Source of the DNA: Acanthaster planci
Lineage: Eukaryota > Echinodermata > Asteroidea > Valvatida > Acanthasteridae
Length of the DNA stretch: 64,000 nucleotides
Assembly (NCBI RefSeq): GCF_001949145.1
Contig: NW_019091596.1
Coordinates: 318,851-382,850, forward strand
Reading direction: 5' to 3'
Part shown: positions 44,078-55,363 of the stretch, piece after piece
Layout: every line of letters begins with the position of its first letter
Numbering within the stretch: position 1 is the first letter of the stretch
Notes under the pieces: model-generated
Database searches by the model: none
Seen by the model: only the letters and a program-made list of their open reading frames with translations
What the model was told of the DNA's origin: nothing
Program-made: the position numbers and the translations under genes

Positions 44078-47000
44078 AACATGGTGCTCCAGCCCTGATT
44101 GGAACCGAAGAAATCACAAACAAGGAGAAGCTTGGATTAGCATGTTCTGTCCAGTGGAACTATGAAGGTTTTCACAACTACTCACTGCTCTATCCATGTT
44201 TTCTTATGACAGCCAATATCTGTCAGAGAACTCTCTGAAGGAAAAAAGATGCCACAAGCAAGGATAGATCCAGAACTAAATTTTTTTTTTGGGGGGGGGT
44301 TGGGTCAGAAATTTGAATTTTGTCATTTTGCCTTTAATGGCCTTTCTGCATGGGGGCTGAGGCATGATTTTGATGTTATTCGCACACTTTTTTCAAGTAA
44401 TGGAACTGAAATGGACTGAAACTTTGGTTTTCATAAATTAAAAAAAGGGACCTTGGCCCATCAATGCCACAGAAATTCTGTCCAATATGAGCTCAGAGGT
44501 TGCCTACACATTGGGATAGGGTTGTGGTTACAAGGGAACATTGGGTTTAGGTATCTGCAAGCACAGGGCGAGCCATGTACTGGTAATGATTTAATTACAT
44601 GACCACCTTGTAATCTGTAACAGTGGTTCTTACGGTGAAATCTTTCCTGATGCAGGTAAACATTTATTGTCTACGTTTAATACTTCAGTGATCTGGCATT
44701 ACAAAAATTTAGGAGTTTTGAAATAATCATTTATGAGTTGTGAAGTTTGTCTTCCTTTTGTCTCAGAAAATCAACAAAGGGAATTGCCATTAGTGGAAGA
44801 AAACGGTGAATGGGTAAAGTGAATGAGACTAGTCCATGTAGATTCAAGTTTGTCTTGAAAATGTCTTTAAAAAATCTATTTAACATAGTTTGGATTGTCA
44901 AATTTGGGAATTTAAAATTGACAACTGGATCGTGATAACAAATAGCAAAAAAGCGAACCCCTTTTGTCAAATGCTATGATCTTTTCATCTTTGGAATATT
45001 TATTGAAATGGCTGAATGTGAGAGCCCCAAATTGTCGCTTCTGCCAGTTTCTGTGTCTTTTTGTGTCTTGTAGATTTGTAGGTAGTAGTCTATTTTATTA
45101 AATTTTCGTTTCAATTTCGTTTCTGGGGGAGCTGTTAATTGTGTAAATTTCACAAAGGGGTTCTGCTGAACTGCAGAGGAAAAGAACATGACAAGTGATA
45201 TGCTAGTATGCCTAATCCTTACCATATTTCCCCCCAAAGAAAAAATTCCCCTTCAATAAGTACAATTTTATGGTTGTGACTAGAGTATTAAAGGAAATGT
45301 ACAAATATTGATGCAGATTCAGACATGTTTATTTTATCTATTCTGTTTAATTTCCAAAGTAAGAGAATATTGTAGTGCGCTGGTGTAAATAGTAAAGATT
45401 TGATTTTAATGTGGGAAAAAGTTTGGGCCGAGCCTCATCTGTTGTGACCTCACATTCATTCTGAGCATACTCTGCTGTTGCATAAAAGTTCTGAGAAGGT
45501 ATATCAATGTGAGTGTTAAAGGAATTTGGGAAACTACAAGCTATTTCAGTCCTGCAAATATTGAGTTTTAGGAATGTCTACACTTAAAAGTCTGCACTTC
45601 ACATATCTTTGTGAGGTATTTCAAAAGGATTTTGGAACTTGGAATGGTGCAGTCAATTTGGAAAAACACGTTGGATAAAAATAAATGTACTAAGACATGC
45701 ATATATCTTCTTTCCTTGATTATATAACTTCCTTCATGTTTTCTCTCATATGTAGCGTCCCATATACAGTGAAATACCTTGTGGTGTAGAACACTGTTAC
45801 CCGAAATCCCTTGATAAAATCTCAGATTAACGAAAACAATACAGTTTTATTGTGACTATAAAGGAAGACTGCTTGTAATTAGTCATGAAGTAGGAATGGT
45901 TGATGTTGGACTGTTGTCTTACTTGTGGAGAGGTTATTGGATAGAACAGTGCAATGATTATTTTTAAGTTGCATTTGTGTTATGTTCTGAATTATTGATC
46001 ATCTGTTTGTTCTGGATATTGTTTTTCGGCAGATAAAAGTGTTTTGGGAAAGGGATTATTTTGTTCTTTTCTGGGAAGTTGAATGATGCCATGATTACTC
46101 TATAGATACTAATTATATTTTATGTTACACTGCTGAATCTCTTATGAAATAAAACAAAAGCCTGTATTTTCTGCAATGCTATCATGGCCTTTATTATTGA
46201 ATTTTAATGTGTAACCTGACACAATCTTTGGCTGGCGTCCACTGCATGTGTTCAAACTGGAGTCAAGCTGGATTTAGGGTAATTCTGAGTTCCATGAATA
46301 TTAATGTAGGATCACACAAAGGCTTTGAACAACTTGTAAATAAATATGAATATACTGTCAGAAATCATTTGATCTGACCATTGCTGGATTTCAGAGGGAA
46401 GGAAATAACTTCCTTCTTTAATATGAAGAAATAAAATTGCAATTATACCTAACTAAAAAAAATGGTTTTATTCACATTCTGTTTTGGTACTAATTCAACT
46501 CTGATAGGTAAATATTATTTGAAATAGCAGTAACTGTTGAAAGTACGATAGAAACAAGAAAAAATGGATAGTATCTTGATTCTTGGGGAGAAGGAAATAA
46601 ATAAAATACAAAATCAACAAGGTGGGGGTCTCCGATCTGTCAACATTCTCACATTTCTCCTCAGGAAAATTTTACCTTTATTGTTTGTTATCCTTTCCTT
46701 GTTCTGTTTTGTTGATAGAATTTACTTGTCGATTAAAGTGTTGGCTTTCAAGGAATAAAGGCTTTAAAAGGAAAGGATATGATTGAGAAAACCTGCCCAA
46801 AATGGAAGAAAGGGGCTGAAAATGGCAAATTGGCATGGCATGATGAGAGCATTTTCAATGAATTATGAAGTCTGTTTGATAATGATGTTCTTTTGAGAAT
46901 GGAGGAAGACTGGGGAACGAGAAGTAGATTACTTTCTTGTCAACAGAAATGTCAAGAAAGGAACCACTGTCAACCATTTGCCTCATCCCCCGAATCATGG

Positions 47001-47226
47001 TCTCACGTAGCCACGCCCCTTTAGGTGCTTAGTCTGTGAATTAAATAAAGTGCAACTGACTTACCGTGTGGGTGTAGACGTTTAATTAAGAATATTTACT
47101 GTCAATTTTTTGAACATTTTATTAATGTACTCCAATTTATCATTTTCTTTTTATTGGGGAACGGTTAGATAAATTTGTTCTTTTTTCCCACAAAACACAA
47201 ATCTTTGAACGAGGACAGTGTCAGAA
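44078..47226 (+). other. SEC16 3' UTR and intergenic spacer to GTF3C5
   Basis: No coding sequence recognised. AATAAA signals occur at 46148-46153 and further on (about 46430, 46610, 47041), so SEC16 transcripts could end near 46.2 kb. The last AATAAA is only about 185 bases before the GTF3C5 start, so the promoter of GTF3C5 must be close to the SEC16 transcript end. Confidence 0.5.
46148..46153 (+). terminator. Candidate polyadenylation signal for SEC16
   Basis: AATAAA about 2.07 kb after the stop codon, in AT-rich sequence, followed by TGTATTTTCTG. Other AATAAA words exist, so the choice is uncertain. Confidence 0.3.
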
Positions 47227-50200
47227 ATGGCGGACAACTTGCACGAAGAAAATTCGTCTGCACTGGCAGACAACCCACAAAAACTCCCCCATCTTGTTTG
47301 TGTTGAATTTCCAGCCAGAGTTCAGAATGTGGACAAGATGCTAAAAACTCTCGGTGGCGAAGAAGCAGTCTCGAAGGTTGGTATTTTGCAAATTTAATTT
47401 GAGGGATTTCCGTTGTGACGTTTGCGGGCAGTGCAGTTCATCTTGCCGTCAATAAACCTTTTCGACGTTCGCAATGCATTGTGGGTTTGGATTACAAACG
47501 TGCAATGCATTTTCTGCACAATTCTATTGGGAGAAGTGTACCTGAAAATGTTAATCTGTTTCCATTTTATGTCATACTTCAATTCAAGCCACCCCCTTCT
47601 GACAAATTGTTGGATTATTGATTTGGGACGAAGATATTCACAAACTTCAAAGTTTAAAGCTTGTCTGAGAAGGAAAATTTGGAGAAGCCCTTCCAACAAC
47701 ACACTGTTTGTCATGGACCGTGCTTTGATTACTTCGTGAATATTAATGTTCTAGTGTTGTCCAATCCCGCGTTGACCAGTCACATTCATTTTCAGCCTGT
47801 AGCATGACTGGTGCCCTTAAAAAGGGCAATTAAGGTTGATTTGTTCTTACAAACATTTGGAAACGTATTTGAAAATGTTTGTTGTCTAATCTGATACATG
47901 GTGTATATGTGAGTTGATGAGCAGATACATAAAAAATATTTAATAGGAAACTGTATAGATGTATTGATGTTTGACTGGTTTACTTCCCCTTAGGGTTGTC
48001 CATAAAATGCATTGCTTGTTTGTCATCCATATCCATAATGAATTGTGAACGTCGAAAAGGTTTATGAAGACCAAGGCCTCCCCCTAGGGCCAAGGCCTGC
48101 CTTACGTCAGGCATGGACCGAAGGTTTATGTTTATACTATAGGTCTACAACCTTGTTCAGGTAGGCCTACGTACAGTACGTAAGCATGTGTCAAACTTGA
48201 CAGACTGTTGGCAACACACACAAAACAGTGAGTGTGACAGTTCGACAGTTTTTTTTTGATTAAACAAGAATTTTCTTCTTAGAGTAAAGTCTTGGACCTT
48301 ATGCATAACAACAGTTTAGTGCCCATCAACAATCAATACACAAATAGTCTGTCACTATCCTAAGGAGTAGTTGATAGTAGGGGCCTTATGGGGCTTCTCA
48401 TTTCACTTTAATAACTTTCAGCACAGCAAGGGAAACCAGTTTTGAAATTGCATTTCAAACCTTTCAAATTGTTGGAGATATGCTAAAAGGCAAAATTCTG
48501 GCTTGTGTATGACATATTTGCAATTTTTCTTCAGTTACCTACCATATTAATATTAGGGTCAAAGTTTTGTTTTTCGGAAAACTCTCAATTTTCATCCAAA
48601 ATTTTTGGCATAATTGTGAGTTAGGCCCTACCAGCCTACTACATTGTACATGTACATTTGAAAAAATGCTCGAGTGTGCATGTACACATATGGTTCTGGC
48701 TGCAGCCACTTTGTCACACAGAATTGCATTGGCGAACATGAGGTTTGTCAGGATTTTTCCTGATTTCAGGATTGTTTTCGTCTCGATGTTCCCAATATCC
48801 GGATGATCCAGTCAATCATTTTAAGAAAATAACCATTATCGTATTAAGGTGTTTTTACATAGAACAAAAGAAGGGGTTCATTTGGACAAACACTGATGTG
48901 TACCATAGACCCTGTATGATGCTATGGTCCTCAAAACCTCTGGTGATTATTTTTTGGATATTTAATTTTCCTCCAATGGTACCCCTGTTGTGTGTAATTT
49001 GAAAACGGCCTTCTGAACCTTTTCTACATGTAAATGAAGTGCTCAATCTCGAGAAAAAACTATTTCCCAATGATTAGACCCTAAGTGCTGATTCGGCAAA
49101 GAAGTTGCAGATGAAGTTCAGACCGGATGACCCTTTCTGCCGCTCCCTGTACGCCAGCAAACAGCCAGCAACCAGCATCCTGCTCAGAGTCAAGAAAAGA
49201 TATAAGAAACAAGCTGGCAGTGGCAGTGTGGAGATGGAGTCTGATAGTCAGGGAGATGATTTGGAAGATGAAGGCAAAAAAGTTGTACAGGAGCAAGCAG
49301 GGTACCAGACGGAACTTGTTGGAGTCATTGACAATGTTTATCAATTTAAAGGTTTGGAAAGGAAGCTGTTTTATTCACTTTTAAATTTATGTGTTATAAA
49401 CCTTTGGTAGACATGTGATACTTTGTATTTTCATGAACAGTGCCTGTCGTGCATCTTTCATGGTTGATGACGTGTGGAATGGCAGTGCATTTAGCGTTAT
49501 GCACTAAACTTGCTGCAGAGAGCAGTATTGCCCAATGAAAACATTTGCTACTGTATGTCCTATGTTTGAGTGCTCTCCCATTGCTGTCTTTGGTTGAGTG
49601 ACAAGCGTACAAAGTGACAGTTCTTCCCATGAAGAGATGGAAGCACATGTAAAATAGAAGATGTTCTTTTCTGCACTGGAATTGCCTTGATTCGCGGATT
49701 TGGTGTCTGAGTGATGAAGAAAGTTTAATGGAGGACTTCACAGATGAACCCCACTTACCAAGACACACTGCCACTGTCTGGAGAAATTCATTACCAATTC
49801 ACTGTTGTCAAAAGGAGAGCTTTCACTTTTCACTTTGCTTTTTCCTCTGAAAATAAAGGAATGTGTGACTTCCAGTACCTGCCCATGCAACGGAATGAGG
49901 AAACAGGTCGTATGGAGTCTCTAATAGAGAAGGTCATCCCCACCAAACCAGAAGACGCCAGCTTTCTTAAGCAGGACGTGCCTCTCTTCATGCTGCCTCC
50001 TGTGTTCTCTCGCACGGACCAAGCCTCCACCCATCATTACCACCCTGATGTTGTGCCTTCCATGGAGAGCTTGTCCTATATGGTACCACTTCTTCCTTTG
50101 AAACTCCATTCACTTTCTGTAATCTGTAGAATGGTGTGCTGCTATAAAATATAACATCCAGGGCTCGAAGTTAACGGGCACAGGTAGCTAAAGTACACCT

Positions 50201-53200
50201 GTTTGTCTCAGAAATGCGCCCGTAAATCAAAATAATGGATTTCGCTGGTTCCAGTCATAGCTTCAACATGTGGTTTTGAACCGTGCTCCAAAATAGCTGG
50301 AACCAGCGAAACTAAAGTCTCAGCCTAATCCACTCATTTCTAGAACACTCGATTGCTGCAGTTTCCTTTTACGTCTGTGTACATATACACGTTATAAAGG
50401 CCTGGTGCCCGACTTTTTGCGTAGTGTCGCTAAGCACATGTTTGAGGTTCCGGTTGGTTGTGTACTCACTACTAGTTGTACATCGCATGCAGACAAATTC
50501 AGCTGTTTAGGGAGCAAGTACTTGCTCCCGTGATGATTAGCCCAATTTCGAGCCCTGACATCCCAGCTAATGTGTATACTGGTAGTTCTAAAAATGGAGG
50601 GTTTTTTACTTTTCCTGTCGACATTGATTCTCAGTTTGCCACAGGGCCACTCAAGAATGTAAAGGCATCCATTACGAGTACATCTCTGAAGATTCAATGT
50701 GACAGAGGGTTTTGTTATGGTCATTTGCAGTTTCATGCTCTCAGGCATGTCAGCCTGTGCAGAGCGCATAGCTAGTGGGAATCCGTTTTCGATTGTCTCA
50801 AAACGGACATGCCAGAAACATGATATGTTTGATTTTCATAAAATTCAGATTCAGAAAAACGGAAGACAGCTGAAAAATGTCAGCAGGGCTTAGCATTAGT
50901 AAGAATGTGCTGCCATGGTATCTGAGGCAAACAGAGAGATTCTTCCCTCTTCAATCCCAGGTATTCTTAGGAAACGTATTAAATGCTGTGAGGCAATCCA
51001 CAAGATCGTAGCAATGTCATACACAGAGTTATTTTAATTTCAAAGCTGTCAGTGACGTACTTGATGTCAACTTCTGCTACTTCAATCTAGGTTGGCAAAA
51101 GACTGGACAAGAACATTGTGGGCAGTGGGCGAGCACGGCGGCCCCACAACACTTACCTGGTGTCCTTTGAGCAGGACAGTGTACCCATGGCTCCCCACCC
51201 AGATGCCATGCTGGTTTTTGAGAAGGGCAAGGAGAGAGACAACAGTGTAGGGCTGTTGAGGGATGAACTCGTTCAGGTATTATCTGTGATCAATTTTGAG
51301 TGAGGACCATTTATCGACTAGTGGTTGATTTTGCCTGGTAACATGTACGCGAAATGTATTCTGGGTACCAGGCAAAATGAAGTGGTTGTCTCTCGAACGT
51401 GGCCTATAATGTGCCGTCTCATTATACCTGCCCAGCATGTAATTTATCACACATTGATGAGAAATCACTGTGTAGCAATCTCGTAATCGTTTATTTAGTT
51501 ACTTCATTCCTACTCATTACTTTTCCACGTCCTGCCAACCATTCTGATTTAATCACAACTATATCTTCAGACAGTAAGAAATCGGAACATTCTGATTGAA
51601 AAAAAAAAGGTCCTGACAAAAGAGGGTGCTATTTACTGTGTCAAAATGGGAGGTCTTACACATACATACATGTATACTTGTGCATGTTAGTAGTTTCTCT
51701 TGTGCTGCAACTTGTCTTGCAGTGGGCTTGTAAAATTGGTGTTCAGATTTCCGATTTTTCAATGTTGGTATGTAACTGCATATTCTCATTCATAATGACC
51801 TTGACGAGGATGTGTATCTTTATGTGTAAAGGTTTCACATTGAACTTTAATGGGCAACATGACTTTAAGTGTTGGAGATTGTTCTCCACTTTCATAAGTA
51901 CTTCTTGAGTTTGTGTTTCATTGAATGTGATAGTTCATGTTAGATTGTTGGGACTTGAAAAAATCATTCGTGTTTTGATCCAACACCATGAGGCTTTGCT
52001 GTGGTGAAGCATCCAAAAACCCCACTGACTAACACTAACATTTCCAGGTTCACAAGGACATCAGTCCAGGCCAGGCGTAATTATAATATCCCAGGTTTTG
52101 GCAAAAAATTCACTGCTGGGGTGAAAGGGCAGCTTGAGGTAGCATAACACTCAATGTTAGGAGGACCAGCTTGGCTGTAATGGTACAATGTAGAAGGCTT
52201 GTACAGCATTAAGGCCGGTTCATACATGTACTTTAGATGGATGGGAAAGCGAAGTGAAGTGTACATCACGAAACATGTGCAGCGAAATCTTTACTCCTGT
52301 TAAAATGGGTTGAATTTTTGAGAATTCAAAGTGTGAATATGTGATCTGACATCACAAATTTGCATTTGTATGAGTATTTACCGGCCTTTAAAGGGGTCAC
52401 AGTTTTATCCATATACATAGTGTACATTGCATGCAGTGAGGCTCAGTGCCTGAAGTTATAATGAGTCTTATGTTGTAAATGGATTCACATACCTCTACTT
52501 TGGCCCAAATAACTCCCATCGCTGTGTGAATTGGCTTATATGTAGATTTTTACTAAACGCCCAGTGTGGTCACGCGGTGCCCTGAGACACAACTGCACCC
52601 TTACTGATCGTCAGCTGAGTGTTCTGCTGCCATCTGTATCCTATTACTTCTGCAATGGACCGTGGAGGGCCACGTGGGTTCGTCTGGGCTATGACCCCCG
52701 CACTGCACGGGATGGCTTGAAATACCAGATTTTGGACTTCCGGATACGGAAATGTAAGAGAGATTCAAATTTCCATTTTGAATTTCACACACAGTTAAAC
52801 TGTAACTCCCCGAGCAATTTCTGATGAATTTCCCCAAATTCTTAGGGATGCCAAACCCCACTGAAAGGAACGTTGGCGCCATGGTCAGACTGGAGTTTCC
52901 TCAATTGCAAACCCTTCTGGTGGATATGGATGCAGCTAGGATGAGTAGACAGGGTTCCCACAGTCATGGAAATCCTGGGGAAAATAAATTGTCCTGTCAA
53001 GTCATGGGAAATAAAACATAAGGGATAAAGGGTCCTGGAAATCTGTTGTCAGAACAAAATAGAAGTCACCAAAAGTTTTGGAAATCAAGATGAAGCACTG
53101 GTTATTTTTGCTGGGCAGCTCATTATGTGATAACTGGAGAATGGTAACTGTACAGACTATATCCTTGTCTGCCTGCTGTCGTAGTAGATGTGGTAGTCTT

Positions 53201-55363
53201 CCAGTTCATGATAGCAAATAATTGTTCTCTGCAAAAGGGCATAAATGTCATGGAAATTGTCACATTTTAGTCATGGAAACTCCTGGAGAAGTCATGGAAC
53301 TTTTAGATTTCTGTCGGAACTGCCGTTAACAAAGTAGTCATTATTCTGGCACGTGTCGATAAAAAGAGGTCAAATACGTACTAATTCTGCCATGGGATTT
53401 TAGAGTTTCGGTCAACTCCCTTAATCCCTTGATGTTGAGAGATTGGTCATTCAGAAAAAGTGACTACTCGTAAGAATTATTGCAAATACTAACTGTAAGT
53501 TTCATCAAATTTGTAGTGACATTAGTGTGATAAGTCCCATAGATACCCGTTTGTCCAATCGCTGAGGTGAAATAAAACAGTCTGTCCAAAACTGAATCCT
53601 GAAGACAAATCAGTGTTGTCAGTTCCGTCATGGGTCCTTTCACAAGTCTAGATCCAGGTAACAGCATTAGCAGTGACAAAGGAATGCTTTTTATCTCTGA
53701 GGCATTTGATGGCATGAGACTTGATTGAACTGGATGACGTGTGGTGGACCTTTGACAGAACGTGTGATGCCCTTTCAGGGAAAAATGCAATTTCACATGT
53801 ATTATTTTTTTACAATTTTGCTCTTCCAGCTTTGTATAGGAACAAATTAGTGATGCCTGCAGATGACCAAGACCGCTTCAGGAACACTTCCACCCGTCGG
53901 AGTATGCCGGCTTCTTTCCAGAAGCCAGATAAGAAGTTGTCTACCTATGTCAGACCCCCCAAGAGCAAGGTTTTGCAAAGAGAAAACAGGAAAGCACTTG
54001 AAAAGGTCTTTATCTTCATCTTTCTGCACCAATAAATCCATGCATTCATTTAACACTGTCCTCACTTAACGCTAAGAAGCCAATTTTTTGGGGTCATCTT
54101 GCAGGATATTGGGTAGGAGAGAGGGGAGAATCTGTCTTCTCCCAATGTATATGAACCTTGGCAGTCCCATGCTTCATCATTTAAAAACTTGGAAGGCAGT
54201 TAGAGACATTCATTATGAGTATGTCAGTAACTTTTTCAACTCAATCTGGTTCTGGGTTTACTTGTTAGAGTCATTTATGGGTCACACTCTCACGCACTGG
54301 CCTACATACATTGAGCAGTCTCAGTTAGAAAAGCTAACATTGTCTCAGGAAAATGGGCATATCGGAACAGAATGAAATTTTCATAAATACATTCATAATG
54401 GGAGGCAGATATAACTTTTGTATATGAAGGGTAAGCGCCATACTGCTCCCAAGAATCGTATGGGGGGGGGGTTCCAGGCCTCCATCTTTGAACTATTTTT
54501 TCTTGATTTCCACTGCTCACTTCTTATTTTTAGAGAGGCTGCTTCAGGTCAAATTATTCTGTTTTTTCCACAATGTTCTCGCTCTTCAGGAAGCCTACTT
54601 TATTTTCAGGGAAGGCTTGGTGCCGGCCTACAACCAGATGTTCTATCAGTTATGCGACATCGATGATGAAGGCGTCCAGGCCATGATAAGGGCCAAGAGC
54701 AACTCGGCGGGGATCAGACAACCGGTCAGGTATTTAGAGCAAGAGGTCCTGGATCAGATGAGGTCTGCCATGAATGAGATACTGAAGAGAACGCTAGAAC
54801 AGGAGGTGCTCAAGAGAGGTACATAAAAATGCAGAATACAGTTGGTCCCAAAAGGCACTGTAAAGGGCACTTGATCACATGGCAACAACATTCCATTCTC
54901 AGGCGCACTGTGTGTTTGCTTTGGTTGGCAGATATGTGTGGTGCATTAGGCATCTTTTACCAACTTTCATCTGAATGTTCACAAATCTGCATGCATGTGT
55001 GCACAGATCATGGCAGGTTTCATTTTTGTTGTGTTGCCACTCTAAGTTTGTTTGTTTTTTTCTTTTCTGTGTTGATTAAAAGGTGTCACAACAGAGGGAG
55101 ACGAAGATACTTCATCCAGGTCATCAACATCACAAGCAGAAAATGTTGGCATTGAAGGTCCAGATACATGTATGGATGATGATGAGGAGGAGGACATTGA
55201 GGACAGTCCTGAGGACATAGATGACAATGATAACGAGGATGGTCCTGAGGACGTAGACGACAATGAGGACATGGAGGAGGACGGCCTCAACATGGAGGAG
55301 GAGGATGAAAGTGAGAACGAGATGGCCACAGAGCTGTTGGAATTTTTCTCGGGGACCTCATGA
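47227..55363 (+). CDS. GTF3C5: GTF3C5, TFIIIC subunit 5 (complete, 8 exons)
   Basis: Subunit of TFIIIC (yeast tau95 counterpart), which binds the A-box side of tRNA promoters and recruits TFIIIB for RNA polymerase III. Exons: 47227-47376, 49078-49351, 49859-50082, 51091-51276, 52546-52753, 53830-54005, 54590-54818, 55083-55363; phases join to 575 codons plus stop (human about 519). N-terminus: LPHLVCVEFPARVQNVDKML and LGGEEAVSK, then FRPDDPFCRSLYASKQ, LLRVKKR, GVIDNVYQFKG, MCDFQYL, PVFSRTDQA (triple-barrel dimerisation region). Next GRARRPHNTYLVSFE, then IFTKRPVWSRGAL, SYYFCNGPWRATWVRLGYDP and YQILDFRIRK (winged-helix region), YFIFREGLVPAYNQMFYQLC, and an acidic tail ending ENEMATELLEFFSGTS. 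Weakest junctions: the donor of exon 1 (gttggt), the acceptor at 49078, and the donor at 54006 (gtcttt). Confidence 0.95.
47455..48062. mobile_element. TIR element (MITE) in GTF3C5 intron 1
   Basis: AACCTTTTCGACGTTC at 47455 is mirrored by GAACGTCGAAAAGGTT ending at 48062. Outside each end is TA (47453-47454; 48063-48064). The mirror continues imperfectly for about 40 bases. A TA target suggests Tc1/mariner-type mobilisation. No transposase; 608 bp. Confidence 0.75.
50159..50557. mobile_element. hAT-like MITE (CAGGGCTCGAA termini, 5-bp TSD)
   Basis: CAGGGCTCGAA begins at 50159 and TTCGAGCCCTG ends at 50557. ACATC lies on both sides (50154-50158 and 50558-50562). 399 bp, inside the GTF3C5 intron between the 49859 and 51091 exons. 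The 5-bp target size equals that of the element at 24121. The CAGGG(C/G)TC-AA-TTAACGG words also match the fragment at 21350-21441. Confidence 0.8.
51328..51378. repeat. Short perfect inverted repeat
   Basis: ATTTTGCCTGGTA (51328-51340) and TACCAGGCAAAAT (51366-51378), 25-base loop, flanked by a further imperfect GTGGTTGA / GAAGTGG match. It lies just after the 51091-51276 exon. Probable tiny MITE. Confidence 0.6.
52950..53330. mobile_element. CAGGGTTCCCA-type repeat with CATGGAAAT units
   Basis: It starts CAGGGTTCCCACAGTCATGG and contains repeated CATGGAAAT, CCTGGAAAT and AAGTCATGGAA words, ending near GTCGGAACTGCC, a poor mirror of the start. The same words occur at 1310-1375. It lies inside the intron before the 53830 exon of GTF3C5. 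Likely a decayed hAT-like element; target duplication not resolved. Confidence 0.5.

Noticed and set aside
49744-49858. Extension of the third GTF3C5 exon to an upstream ATG at 49744
   Set aside because: The conserved protein resumes with GMCDFQYL directly after the aataaag acceptor, and the phase joins with exon 2 only there.
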